A DNA stretch of 44,200 nt. Origin: Rhodothermales bacterium (lineage in GTDB: Bacteria; Bacteroidota; Rhodothermia; Rhodothermales; JAHQVL01). The DNA lies in NCBI GenBank assembly GCA_034439735.1, contig JAWXAX010000067.1:1-44200 (forward strand). The letters are read 5' to 3'. Of this stretch, positions 9,623 through 18,764 are shown one piece after another. The position numbers and the translations under genes were made by a program. How positions within the stretch are numbered: the first letter of the stretch is position 1; every line of letters starts with the position of its first letter. The notes under the pieces are model-generated. The model was not told the DNA's origin, made no database searches, and saw only the letters and a program-made list of their open reading frames with translations.

Positions 9623-11130
9623 TCGAAAAACGCCGGGTGAACCTCAATGCGGCCGCCTCTGCGCTGCAAGTGCTCATCGGGGGCGTCACGCTCTTTCTAC
9701 TGTATCGTTATTTGCTCCAGGAACTCGGTGAGGCCAGCGTCGGCGTGTGGTCCCTGGTGTTAGCCACGACGTCCGCCGCCAGCATTGCCAACCTGGGTCT
9801 GGCGTCGAGCACTATCAAGTTCGTCTCACAACACCTCGCGCGACAGAACCGGCCGTACGCCGTCTCGATCGTCGAAACGGCTACAGTGACGGTAGCCGGC
9901 GTGCTCGCCGTGACCCTACTGGCGGCCTACCCCCTGTTAGTGCGTGTGTTACCGCTCCTCATCGACGACCCGAGTTATCTGGCGGCCGGCATCGATCTGG
10001 TGCCGTATGCGTTAATCTCGTTCTGGGTGACGTCGGTAACCGGCGTCCTGCAATCCAGCATCGATGGGTGTCAGCGGGTCGACCTGCGCAGTTACTCGGT
10101 GGCCGCCGGCAGCGTGATCTACCTGGCCATGGCGTATGCCCTGGTGCCGGGGAGCGGACTCATCGGCCTGGCATACGCCCAGCTTATACACGCGGCCTGG
10201 CTGTGGATCTCGGCCTATGGAATCCTGAGGAGGCTGCTGCCGGAGCTGGCCTGGGTCCGGTGGACCTGGCGAAAGGAGCCTTTCCGTGAGATGCTTTCCT
10301 ATACGCTAAAATTCCAGGTGATCTCACTTTCCCAGCTGTTGCTCGAGCCCGTGACCAAATCCTTCGTATCGCGATTCGGTGGACTGGAAACGCTCGCCTA
10401 TGTGGAACTGGCCCATCGCATGGTCTTTCAGTTTCGATCACTCGTCGCCACCGCGCATCGGGCGATCGTCCCGACGATCGCCCATCTGACGGAGACCGCG
10501 CCGGCCTATCTGCGCAAACTGTACGTCGCGTCGTTCCGGCTCCTGACGTATATCATCGTCGGCGTGATGCCCCTGCTGATTTCCCTGTCGCCATGGATAT
10601 CGCGGCTCTGGATCCAGGAGGTAGAGCCCGTATTCGTCATCAGCGCCGGCGTATTGTACGTCGGGTGGTTTTTAAATCTGATGGCCAACCCGGCCTATTT
10701 CGCCAATCTGGGCAGCGGGGCCCTGTACTGGAATGTCGTTGCGCACCTTGGCATGGGGGCGTTTAATGTGCTGGCCGGGTATGTTTTGGGATCGATGTAC
10801 GGCTGGTTGGCCGTCGTAATCGTACTGGCCGTATCGATCATCGGAGGTAGCGCGGTTATTGCGATTGCGTACCAGCGTGAGCAGGGCATCCGTCCGGGCG
10901 AGTTGATCGACGGACCGACCCTCTTGCTGATTCTTGCGGCCGCGGCCGGCAGTGCCGCGGCGCTGGGTGTCGACCGCTGGGCTTCGCCCCATGTGGGTTA
11001 TCTGGGGCAAGGGATCGCGGTCGGAGGGGTGTATGTAGCCATCGTCGCACTGCCCCTGCTTCGACATCCTGTGCTGAAGGACATTCAGCGGTGGTTCCGC
11101 CGGAGCGGCCAACCGCCCGCGACGGCATGA
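9619..11130 (+). CDS. polysaccharide flippase (Wzx/MOP superfamily)
   Basis: A 503-residue integral membrane protein with about 12-14 predicted helices and the architecture of oligosaccharide flippases of the MOP superfamily (Polysacc_synt). It should move undecaprenyl-diphosphate-linked repeat units across the inner membrane to the polymerase. Supporting features are the charged N-terminus followed by a long helix (LNAAASALQVLIGGVTLFLL), the SxTIKF-like segment after the second helix, and the repeated amphipathic helix pairs. It starts at ATG 9619 inside the stop of the methyltransferase gene and its own stop overlaps the glycosyltransferase start at 11127 (ATGA). Family is clear; direct assignment as Wzx rests on the neighbouring polymerase and chain-length genes. 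Confidence 0.88.
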   Translation: MIEKRRVNLNAAASALQVLIGGVTLFLLYRYLLQELGEASVGVWSLVLATTSAASIANLGLASSTIKFVSQHLARQNRPYAVSIVETATVTVAGVLAVTLLAAYPLLVRVLPLLIDDPSYLAAGIDLVPYALISFWVTSVTGVLQSSIDGCQRVDLRSYSVAAGSVIYLAMAYALVPGSGLIGLAYAQLIHAAWLWISAYGILRRLLPELAWVRWTWRKEPFREMLSYTLKFQVISLSQLLLEPVTKSFVSRFGGLETLAYVELAHRMVFQFRSLVATAHRAIVPTIAHLTETAPAYLRKLYVASFRLLTYIIVGVMPLLISLSPWISRLWIQEVEPVFVISAGVLYVGWFLNLMANPAYFANLGSGALYWNVVAHLGMGAFNVLAGYVLGSMYGWLAVVIVLAVSIIGGSAVIAIAYQREQGIRPGELIDGPTLLLILAAAAGSAAALGVDRWASPHVGYLGQGIAVGGVYVAIVALPLLRHPVLKDIQRWFRRSGQPPATA

Positions 11131-12350
11131 CCGAGACGAGCCCAATGACGCGTCCCCACCTCATGGTATTCGACGTAGCAACCGGCGGGCATCACGGCAT
11201 GTTCGTCCAGCACCTGGTGGAAGCCTGGCTGGCGCGAGAACAGGAGCGCCAGCTGGTACTCGTCGTCGCACCCCACTTTCTGGACGTCCACCGCGAGCTG
11301 GCCGGAGTGATCGCTCGTGCGCCGGCGCATCTTGTCCGTGTAGAAGCCATCGATGGCCCCATCCCTTCCCCTGGCGTCTCGCCGGCTGATCTGATCAGAT
11401 ACGACCTGTCCCAGGGCGCGATTTTCCGTCGCTTCGTGGACCGCGTACAGCCGAAGTGGTGCCTGTTGATGCAGTTCGATTTCCTGCAGCTACATCTCAT
11501 CCTGGGCAAGTCCCCGCTTCACCGTCCACGCATAGCCGGCATCTATTTCCGCCCCTCTTTTCACTACGCCGCGCTGACGGGTATGCGGCCTTCGTGGCGG
11601 GAGCGGCTGAACGATGCGCGGAAACGCCTGACCCTGAAACGGGCGCTCCACAATCCGTTGTTCGACACGCTCTTCTCCCTGGACCCGTTTGTCGTCCCGG
11701 AAATCGATTCCTGGCAAACGGGTACGACGGTGCTGGCTCTACCCGATGGCTATACGCCTCCGGTCCAGGCTCCCGTAGCTGTTTCCCATAGCATCGATTC
11801 TGGCCGGCAGATCGTCCTGACCTACGGCTCACTTGCCGAGCGAAAGGGGATATTCTCCGTGCTTGAAGCCCTGCCCCATGTACCCGACACCCTGCAGCGC
11901 CGCCTCGCCGTCGTATTCGCCGGCCGGGTCCACGAACCGGACAGCGCGGCATTTCGTGGAGCGATCGCACGGGCCGAACGCACCTCGCACGTACAAATCG
12001 TCGTCGATGACCGCTTCTTGCCAGAACCTGAACTGGCGGCCTGGATCGATGCGGCGGCGCTGCTCCTGGTGGCGTATCGTCACCATATCGGCTCCAGTAA
12101 TGTGCTGATCCGGGCGGCGGCGGCCGGCAAACCCGTGGTTGGATCCGATTATGGCCTTGTAGGCGAGCAGATTCGCCGGCACCGGCTTGGGCTGGCCGTA
12201 AACGCCAACGACCCGGCCTCCCTCGCCGCCGCGCTGACCGACATGCTGGAGACGCCAGGTCGTCATTTCGACCCCGCCGAAGCCTCGCGCTTCTCGGAGG
12301 CCAATACCGCCACCGCGTTTGCAGAAACCATCCTGAATCGATTAACGTAG
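11127..12350 (+). CDS. GT4-family glycosyltransferase (first of five)
   Basis: A 407-residue retaining GT-B glycosyltransferase, likely adding one sugar to the lipid-linked repeat unit on the cytosolic face. The N-terminal half opens with LMVFDVATGGHHGMF, the Gly-rich acceptor-domain loop. The C-terminal Rossmann half has VLTYGSLAERKGI, the GT4 strand-turn that binds the nucleotide sugar, and a late segment SSNVLIRAAAAGKPVVGSDYG in the place of the EX7E region, where the first Glu is not obvious. The frame is open from 11091 but the ATG at 11127 forms an ATGA overlap with the flippase stop, the coupling used throughout this operon. Substrate is unknown. The next gene lies 71 nt downstream, the widest gap within the run of glycosyltransferases. 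Confidence 0.82.
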   Translation: MTETSPMTRPHLMVFDVATGGHHGMFVQHLVEAWLAREQERQLVLVVAPHFLDVHRELAGVIARAPAHLVRVEAIDGPIPSPGVSPADLIRYDLSQGAIFRRFVDRVQPKWCLLMQFDFLQLHLILGKSPLHRPRIAGIYFRPSFHYAALTGMRPSWRERLNDARKRLTLKRALHNPLFDTLFSLDPFVVPEIDSWQTGTTVLALPDGYTPPVQAPVAVSHSIDSGRQIVLTYGSLAERKGIFSVLEALPHVPDTLQRRLAVVFAGRVHEPDSAAFRGAIARAERTSHVQIVVDDRFLPEPELAAWIDAAALLLVAYRHHIGSSNVLIRAAAAGKPVVGSDYGLVGEQIRRHRLGLAVNANDPASLAAALTDMLETPGRHFDPAEASRFSEANTATAFAETILNRLT

Positions 12351-12421
12351 CCCCACGCGCAATTATACTCCTGGCCCATGACCGCTTATCCCTTTTATTC
12401 GCCGCTTACGGACACTTACTG

Positions 12422-13576
12422 ATGGCTGCTCCGCCCATCTTCTACTTCGCCCGCATGCTCCCGGCCTACCGGCATGCCGTCATGGAGCGCCTGAACGAAC
12501 GCCTCGACGGCCGGCTCGTGGTGGTCTACGGGCAGCCGCCGGCCGGCAATCCTGTCCTTAGCAAGGAGGTCGAAGGATCGTTCCGGCGCGTGGTGCGGCG
12601 TAACCTCTGGTTTCGGGACACCACTCTCCACGCGCAATACTTCAAGGATGTCTTTTCGACCTTCGGCGATCCCGCGGTGGTCATCGCCGAAGAATCCCCC
12701 CGATCCATCACCCTGCCGTGGCTGCTGCGGTATGCCCGCCACCGCGGCGCGGCGCGGGTCCTCTGGGGGATGTTTTTTTCGATGAAACGATCCCTCGAAA
12801 AACCGAATCTCTTCGACCGCTACCGCCTCACCATGGCCCGAAACGTCGAAGCCTGCATCTGCTACAGCCGGCTCACGCGAGACCACCTCGCGCAGGCCGT
12901 CCCCGAAGAGCGGCTCTTCCTGGCGCAAAACACTCTCGACACCGACACGCTCTTCGCGCTCCGACGCACGCTCGAAGCCGAAGGGCGAGACGCCGTCCGA
13001 CGCCGGCTTGGACTCGACGCAGACCGCCCCGTCTATGTCTACATGGCCCAGCTGATCGCCGACAAGGGCCCCCGCGCCCTGCTCGACATCTTTGCCCGGC
13101 TGCGCCGTGACGGGCCGGCGACGCTGTTCGTGATCGGCGGCGGCCCGCAGGAAGCGCCGATGAAACGACAGGCCGAGCGTCTGGGCCTGAAAGACATCTA
13201 TTTTCTGGGCGCGATGCCCCATTTCGAGGCATCCGCCCCCTATCTTTTTGCGGCGGACGCGTTGTTGATGCCGGGCTATGTCGGCCTCGTCATCAACCAC
13301 GCCTTCGCGATGGGGCTCCCGATCGTCGCCCCCGAGCCGCCCGAGGATCGGCTCTTCCATGCCCCCGAGATCGAGTCGCTCGTGCACGGTCAAAACGGGA
13401 TGATGCCCCCCTGGAACGACGTGGACGCCTTTGTCGGCGCGACACGGCATGTCATCGCCCATCGAGCCGATTTTTCGCGGCATGCGATCGACTATGCCGA
13501 ACGCCACCTTACCCTGGACCAGATGGTCGATGGGATGGTGGACGCGATTCGTTACGCCGAGGCGCATCGCCCATGA
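12422..13576 (+). CDS. GT4-family glycosyltransferase (second of five), atypical EX7E region
   Basis: A 384-residue GT-B protein. The nucleotide-sugar half shows VYVYMAQLIADKGP and LFVIGGGPQEAPMKR, typical of Glycos_transf_1. At the catalytic site the usual E-x7-E is replaced: the segment reads PGYVGLVINHAFAMGLP, with His where the second Glu normally sits and no Glu at the first position. A subgroup of GT4 proteins has this PG-x-x-G-L-x-x-x-H-A-F form, so this may be a normal variant and not a dead enzyme. The start follows a 71-nt gap; the stop overlaps the next gene by ATGA at 13573-13576. Its role in building the repeat unit is inferred from context. Confidence 0.82.
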   Translation: MAAPPIFYFARMLPAYRHAVMERLNERLDGRLVVVYGQPPAGNPVLSKEVEGSFRRVVRRNLWFRDTTLHAQYFKDVFSTFGDPAVVIAEESPRSITLPWLLRYARHRGAARVLWGMFFSMKRSLEKPNLFDRYRLTMARNVEACICYSRLTRDHLAQAVPEERLFLAQNTLDTDTLFALRRTLEAEGRDAVRRRLGLDADRPVYVYMAQLIADKGPRALLDIFARLRRDGPATLFVIGGGPQEAPMKRQAERLGLKDIYFLGAMPHFEASAPYLFAADALLMPGYVGLVINHAFAMGLPIVAPEPPEDRLFHAPEIESLVHGQNGMMPPWNDVDAFVGATRHVIAHRADFSRHAIDYAERHLTLDQMVDGMVDAIRYAEAHRP

Positions 13577-14835
13577 ACCGAATACAACGACCCATCCATC
13601 GCCTCTGTGTGCAGTGGACCCGGCTTGGGCCCTACCATCTCGCACGCCTGGCCGCCTCGCACGCGGCGGGTGAAGCCAGCGGGCGCCGCGTGATCGCGCT
13701 CGAAACGGCCGGCGGAGATACCACCTATGCGTGGCAACAAGAACGCGGCGAGACGCCTTACCCTCGCGAAGTGATTTTTCCCGACCGGAACTATGAAGAG
13801 CTGGATTCCGCCTCCATCCACCGGGGGGTGACCGTCGCGCTCGATCGTATCGACCCCGACGCCGTCGCCATCACGAGCTACAGCACGCCCGACGCGCGCG
13901 CCTGCCTGCTCTGGTGCCGGCGCCACGGCCGGCCGGCCATCCTCATGACCGAAACCAAGGAGGACGACGCCGACCGCATCTCCTGGCGAGAGGTCGTCAA
14001 ACAATCGCTCGTCGGGCTCTACGACGCCGCGCTCGTGGGTGGCGCGCCGCAGCGCGCGTACCTCGAGAAGCTCGGCATGCCGGCCAAGGCCATTTTCCTC
14101 GGCTTCGACGCCGTCGACAACCGCTTTTTCGCCGACGGGGCCGATGCGGCGCGCGCCTCGCCGGAGTCCTGCCGGCACCTGGCCGGCCTCGCGGACCCTT
14201 CCCCGTTTTTCCTGGCATCCAACCGCTTTATCCCGCGAAAAAATTTAGGCCGGCTCATCGAGGCCTATGGCCAGTATCGCCGGCAGGAGGCAGCGCCCTG
14301 GCGGCTCCTCCTGCTGGGCGATGGACAAGAACGGCCGGCGCTGGAAGCGCTTGTTCGTGCGCTGGGCATCGAAGGCGTCGAATTCTGTGGATTCCAGCAG
14401 ATAAACGCCTTGCCGGCGTATTACGGGCGTGCCGGCGCCTTCATCCACCCCGCGCTCGTGGAGCAATGGGGCCTTGTCGTCAACGAGGCGATGGCGGCCG
14501 GCCTGCCCGTGCTGGTTTCCGAGCGCGCCGGCTGCGCGCCGGACCTGGTCCGCCAGGGGGTCAACGGATTTACGTTCGACCCCCTGAATACCGCCGAACT
14601 GGCCCGCCTCCTGGGCGTTATCTCCAGGTCCGCGCACGATCGTGCCGGCTGGGGGGCGGCGTCCCGCGTCATTGTCGCAGAGTGGTCACCCGGGCGGTTC
14701 GCGTCCGGGCTCTGGGCGGCCGCCGATGCGGCGGCGCTTCGACGCACGGCGGGAGCGCCCCTCAGCCTTGCGCTCCTCTGGACCATTCAGCGCCTCGGCC
14801 GGCGCGTTCACTCGTTCCACTCCCTGCGCGACTGA
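13573..14835 (+). CDS. GT4-family glycosyltransferase (third of five)
   Basis: A 420-residue GT-B glycosyltransferase. The C-terminal domain begins with FFLASNRFIPRKNLGRLIEAY, a clear Glycos_transf_1 start, and has an intact EX7E motif in EQWGLVVNEAMAAGLPV followed by SERAGCAPDLV and GVNGFTFDP. The N-terminal half (VQWTRLGPYHLARL) resembles GT4 acceptor domains. Both ends are translationally coupled: ATGA with the gene before and TGATG (stop 14833-14835, next ATG at 14835) with the gene after. It should transfer one sugar of the repeat unit in the cytosol; donor and acceptor cannot be read from the sequence. Confidence 0.87.
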   Translation: MNRIQRPIHRLCVQWTRLGPYHLARLAASHAAGEASGRRVIALETAGGDTTYAWQQERGETPYPREVIFPDRNYEELDSASIHRGVTVALDRIDPDAVAITSYSTPDARACLLWCRRHGRPAILMTETKEDDADRISWREVVKQSLVGLYDAALVGGAPQRAYLEKLGMPAKAIFLGFDAVDNRFFADGADAARASPESCRHLAGLADPSPFFLASNRFIPRKNLGRLIEAYGQYRRQEAAPWRLLLLGDGQERPALEALVRALGIEGVEFCGFQQINALPAYYGRAGAFIHPALVEQWGLVVNEAMAAGLPVLVSERAGCAPDLVRQGVNGFTFDPLNTAELARLLGVISRSAHDRAGWGAASRVIVAEWSPGRFASGLWAAADAAALRRTAGAPLSLALLWTIQRLGRRVHSFHSLRD

Positions 14836-16052
14836 TGCGCCTCCTCGTCCACGACTACGGCGGCTACGCCTTCCCCTACCAGCTCAGCCTGGAGCTCGCC
14901 CGACGAGGCCACTTCGTGTGCCACGCCTACTGCGCCGACCTCGTCACCACCCCTCCGGGGGTGCCCGAAGAGGCCGACGAGCCCATCAACCTGTCCGTCG
15001 AACCGATCTCCCTCGGCGCGCCCCTCCAGAAATACGACTTCTTCACGCGCTGGCGGCAGGAGCGGGCCTATGGCCGGCTCATCGCCCGACAAGCGCTCGA
15101 ATTCGGGCCGGACGTGGTGCTCTCCGCCAATACCCCCCTCGATGCCCAGCGCCGCCTCCTGACCGTCTGCGCCCGCGAGGGCGTCCCGTTTGTGTTCTGG
15201 CTCCAGGATCTCCTGGGCGTCGCGGCGCACCGTATCCTGCGCGAACGCATCCCCGTGATCGGCGCACTCATCGGAAGCCATTACCTGCGGATGGAGCGCC
15301 GGCTGCTGCGCCAGAGCCAGGCCGTCGTCGCCATCACGCCGGCGTTCCAGACGCTCCTGGGCGACTGGGGCATCCCCCGGAAAACGACGCATGTCATCGG
15401 AAACTGGGCGCCGCTGGACCGGCTGCCGGTCGGTGAAAAAACGAACGCATGGAGCGAAGAAGCCGGCCTGGAATCGACGTTCAACTTCCTCTACGCCGGC
15501 ACGCTGGGGATGAAGCACAACCCGGAACGCCTGCTGGAACTCGCCCGCGCGTTCGCCGATCAACCGGAGGTCCGCATCCTCGTTGCCTCCCAGGCGCAGG
15601 GCGCCGGCTGGATCCAGGGTCGAGCCGCCGCCGAAGGCCTCGGCAACGTGGTGGTTCTCCCCTACCAGTCGGTTGATGCCCTCCCGGCCATGCTCGCCGC
15701 GGCGGATGTACTCGTGGCGCTGCTCGAACCAGACGCCGGCCTGTTTTCGGTGCCGTCGAAGGTCCTGGCCTATCTTTGCGCGGAACGCGCGTTGCTGCTT
15801 GCCGTACCCGGCGACAACGCCGCCGCCCGGATCGTGCGAGAGTCCGACGCCGGCCTCGTCGTGGAGCCGTCGGACGCCGCCGGCTTCGTCGATGCCGCGA
15901 AGCGCCTCTATGCCGACTCAGCCCTGCGCGTGGAGATGGGCCGGCGCGCCCGCGCCCACGCCGAGAAGGCCTTCTCGATCGATGCTATCGCCACCCGGTT
16001 TGAGGAGATCCTCGAGCAATCGAACGCCGCCCCAGCGGCCGGCGCCCCATGA
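14835..16052 (+). CDS. WbuB/WcaI-like GT4 glycosyltransferase (fourth of five)
   Basis: A 405-residue GT-B protein of the WbuB-like group. The N-terminus reads MRLLVHDYGGYAFPYQLS, with a buried VVLSANTPLDAQ and FWLQDLLG in the first domain. The second domain has NFLYAGTLGMKHNPERLLEL, IRILVAS-like strands and VPSKVLAYLCAERALL with a downstream Glu in IVRESDAGLVVEP, all usual for WbuB-type transferases. The open frame extends upstream to 13914, but that part runs antisense-like through the previous gene in another frame; the ATG at 14835 overlaps the previous stop (TGATG) and is clearly the start. The stop overlaps the next gene by ATGA. Confidence 0.88.
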   Translation: MRLLVHDYGGYAFPYQLSLELARRGHFVCHAYCADLVTTPPGVPEEADEPINLSVEPISLGAPLQKYDFFTRWRQERAYGRLIARQALEFGPDVVLSANTPLDAQRRLLTVCAREGVPFVFWLQDLLGVAAHRILRERIPVIGALIGSHYLRMERRLLRQSQAVVAITPAFQTLLGDWGIPRKTTHVIGNWAPLDRLPVGEKTNAWSEEAGLESTFNFLYAGTLGMKHNPERLLELARAFADQPEVRILVASQAQGAGWIQGRAAAEGLGNVVVLPYQSVDALPAMLAAADVLVALLEPDAGLFSVPSKVLAYLCAERALLLAVPGDNAAARIVRESDAGLVVEPSDAAGFVDAAKRLYADSALRVEMGRRARAHAEKAFSIDAIATRFEEILEQSNAAPAAGAP

Positions 16053-17185
16053 CCCGCATCGCTGTCGCCGGATACTTCCCGCCCCCGATCACGGGGCAAA
16101 CGATGGCCACCGAACGCCTCGCCGCGTTGCTCGAAGACGTGTTTCGGGTGGATCGGATCGCCCTCAACGAGGGGCACGACGAGCAGGTTGAAACGAGGCC
16201 AGGGATACGTCTGGGTAAGATCCGCGGCTACCTCCACGCCGGCCGCCAGCTGCGGGCCGCGTTTCGAGCTACTCCTCCGGATGTCCTGCTGTGGCCGGCC
16301 GTGTCGCCCAAACTGCTTGGCCATATACGCGACCTCATGGCGGTGATGCCGGCCTTGCCGCTGGCGGCACGCCGATACGGAGTGGTCCACTGGGGCAATT
16401 TCGCCACGCTCTTCGAATCCCCCCTCACCCGGTTCACGGCCCGCCGGCTTGTCCGGGCGCTCGACGGCTTCGTCTTTCTGAATCCGTCCCTCGCGGAACG
16501 CTGCGCCGCATGGATCCCCGCGCACAAACGATTCGCGATTCCGAACACGATCGACGACACACTCTGTTTCAGCGACGCGGAGATCGCCGGCAAGCAAGAA
16601 GACCGCCGGCGCCACGAACGGCCCCTGCGCCTCTTGTTTCTGAGCAACATGATTCCATCGAAGGGGTACGACGACGTGGTCGAAGCCACGGCGCTCCTTC
16701 ATGCACGCGAAATCCCAGTGGAACTGCGGCTTGCAGGGCGCTGGATCGACGGCGCGGATCGGCGCGCGTTCGAGACGCGCACCGCCGGCGAACTGGCGTC
16801 GTGTGTTACGCACCTGGGGCCACTGACCGACCGAAACGCCATACGCGCGCTCCATCAATGGGCGGATGTGTTCGTATTCCCCACCTATTATCCTACCGAG
16901 GCCCAGCCGCTGGCGTTGCTCGAAGCCATGAGTGCCGGCACCCCCATCGTCACGACGGCGCACGCCGGCATCCCCGACATGCTGGCGGCCGGCCGCGAGG
17001 CGCTTTTTGTCCCGCCCCGCGACCCCGAGGCCATCGCCGGCGCGGTCATGGACGTTCAAGATGCCGAACCATGGCAGCGCCACTCGGAGGCTGTTCGCCG
17101 GCGGTTCCTGGCGGATTTCAGCCCGGAGGCCGTCCGCCGACAGTGGACGGCGCTGGTGGCCGGCGCCGCGCCCGACTCCCATTAA
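16049..17185 (+). CDS. GT4-family glycosyltransferase (fifth of five)
   Basis: A 378-residue GT-B protein. It opens with IAVAGYFPPPITGQTMA, a common GT4 start with the acceptor-site loop. The second domain has LRLLFLSNMIPSKGYDDVVEA and a complete EX7E motif in TEAQPLALLEAMSAGTPIV, then AGIPDML and ALFVPPRDPEAIA. It is coupled to the preceding gene by an ATGA overlap and precedes the Wzi gene by 15 nt, so it is probably the last sugar-transferring step encoded in this operon. No initiating phosphoglycosyltransferase (WcaJ/WbaP) was found in the window; it must be elsewhere. Confidence 0.88.
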   Translation: MTRIAVAGYFPPPITGQTMATERLAALLEDVFRVDRIALNEGHDEQVETRPGIRLGKIRGYLHAGRQLRAAFRATPPDVLLWPAVSPKLLGHIRDLMAVMPALPLAARRYGVVHWGNFATLFESPLTRFTARRLVRALDGFVFLNPSLAERCAAWIPAHKRFAIPNTIDDTLCFSDAEIAGKQEDRRRHERPLRLLFLSNMIPSKGYDDVVEATALLHAREIPVELRLAGRWIDGADRRAFETRTAGELASCVTHLGPLTDRNAIRALHQWADVFVFPTYYPTEAQPLALLEAMSAGTPIVTTAHAGIPDMLAAGREALFVPPRDPEAIAGAVMDVQDAEPWQRHSEAVRRRFLADFSPEAVRRQWTALVAGAAPDSH

Positions 17186-17200
17186 CACCCCGCAGCCACC

Positions 17201-18664
17201 ATGGCGCAGTTGCTCCAACGCCCCCCCTCCACGCTGACCGCCGCGATCCGCCTCGGCTGGCTGGCGGGCGTGCTCTTGTGGGTCGCGCTTCCTGCCCGTG
17301 CGCAGTCGTGGACCTACGAGGCCGGCATCAGCGCCACGGCCGCCACCGAACGGACGCTTCCTTTCTGGCTCGCTACTAATCGGTATGGGACTGTGGATCC
17401 CACAAGCGCCAATGCCCTGGCGAGCGGCCGTGTGGGGTACGCCCGCCGTCTGTCCGACCGGGTCGACTACACCGTGGGCGCCCGGGTGCTGGCCCGCGCA
17501 TCGGACAACGCCGCTTTTTATCTGCATGAGCTCTTCGGGCATGTGCGCTACGCGGACCTCTTGCTGAGCGCCGGCTTGTTCGAAGACCAGTACGGCATGG
17601 TCGATACCCGGCTGTCCCTCGGCTCCATGATCTGGAGCCGCAACACCACCCCCATGCCCAAGATCGTCGTGCAGACGAAGGGGTTCATTACCGTCCCCCG
17701 AACGCGCGAATTCCTGGCCGTACGCGCGCGGTTTGGGCACGGCTGGTTTCCCCGGAGCGCCTTTGTCGACCGCGCCCTGCTGCACGAGAAGTACCTGTAT
17801 CTTCGCCTGTTTTCGGAAGAGTCGCCCGTGCGGTTGTTTGGGGGCGTAATCCACAACGTCGTCTGGGGCGGCGTGCACCCCGTCGAGGGAGACCTCGCAA
17901 CCGGGGCGATCGATTTCGTGCGCGTGGTGATGGCCCGCGCCGGCGACGACCTCCAGTTCGAGGCGGATAATTCGCTGGGCAACACGGTCGCGGCCTACGA
18001 CACCCGGGCGGAGATCGATCTCGATCGCGTCGATATCGCCGTCTATCGTCAGTTTTATATCGAAACCGGCTCCTCGCTCCTGTTCAGGAACGCGATCGAC
18101 GGCCTCTGGGGGCTCCGCCTGGATTTTAAGCAGCCCATCGGTCCGTTCGATGCGGTGCTGTGGGAACACGCCAACACAAAAAAGCAGAGCCAGCGAGCCG
18201 GCACGACCGACACCCGGGGCCGGGATACCTATTACAATAACGCCCTTTACCGGGATGGCTGGACGTACCGGGGCCGGACGATCGGCCTGCCCCTGTTGCG
18301 TACCGATGGTGTCCGCCCGGGCGTCATCAACAACATCCTGGTCGCCCACCACGTCGGGGTGTCCGGCCATCTGAGCCCCTCGTTTCCCGTTCTTCTGATG
18401 GCCACGTACAGCCGAAACTACGGCGCCGGCAACATCTGCGCGGATGCCGCGTGCCTGAATGGAACATCCGAGATCACCGACCGGCGTGACCAGCTCGCGC
18501 TGCTCGTTCAGCTGAGCGCCCGGCCGCTGCGCGAGAAAAACCTGTACGTGGATGCCGCCGTGGCGGCCGATGTCGGCCCCTTTGCACCCGAGAGTTTCGG
18601 CCTTTCGATGGGCGTGCGCTGGACGGGCGTGTTGAACCACAGCCGGCCGGCCTCGCGATTGTAA
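17201..18664 (+). CDS. capsule assembly protein Wzi family
   Basis: A 487-residue outer-membrane beta-barrel protein of the Caps_assemb_Wzi family, which in other bacteria helps attach capsule at the cell surface. It has an N-terminal signal sequence ending near residue 35 (LPARAQ) and the family's opening block TLPFWLATNRYGTVDP. Alternating hydrophobic strands, aromatic girdle residues and the segment VRLFGGVIHNVVWGG follow. The protein lies 15 nt after the last glycosyltransferase and closes the polysaccharide locus. Its presence argues for a surface-bound capsule or exopolysaccharide more than free slime. Confidence 0.88.
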   Translation: MAQLLQRPPSTLTAAIRLGWLAGVLLWVALPARAQSWTYEAGISATAATERTLPFWLATNRYGTVDPTSANALASGRVGYARRLSDRVDYTVGARVLARASDNAAFYLHELFGHVRYADLLLSAGLFEDQYGMVDTRLSLGSMIWSRNTTPMPKIVVQTKGFITVPRTREFLAVRARFGHGWFPRSAFVDRALLHEKYLYLRLFSEESPVRLFGGVIHNVVWGGVHPVEGDLATGAIDFVRVVMARAGDDLQFEADNSLGNTVAAYDTRAEIDLDRVDIAVYRQFYIETGSSLLFRNAIDGLWGLRLDFKQPIGPFDAVLWEHANTKKQSQRAGTTDTRGRDTYYNNALYRDGWTYRGRTIGLPLLRTDGVRPGVINNILVAHHVGVSGHLSPSFPVLLMATYSRNYGAGNICADAACLNGTSEITDRRDQLALLVQLSARPLREKNLYVDAAVAADVGPFAPESFGLSMGVRWTGVLNHSRPASRL

Positions 18665-18764
18665 CCTTCGTTTTTACTGGCGCGTACCTCCTGCACATAC
18701 CGGCCAACCGGAAACCGTTCATGGTGGGCGAGATCGTATCGAGCCCTTACACGCGTTCAACCCT

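Noticed and set aside
12416-13645. 409-codon open frame on the minus strand
   Set aside because: Antisense to the second GT4 gene; the sense strand carries the motifs and coupled start and stop.
13914-14834. N-terminal extension of the WbuB-like glycosyltransferase
   Set aside because: The region lies in another frame of the preceding GT4 gene and reads as Arg/Pro-rich noise; the overlapping TGATG gives a natural start at 14835.
15908-18640. 910-codon open frame on the minus strand
   Set aside because: It is antisense to a glycosyltransferase and Wzi with clear motifs. Its translation is rich in Arg/Gly/His/Pro without domains, typical of shadow frames in GC-rich DNA.
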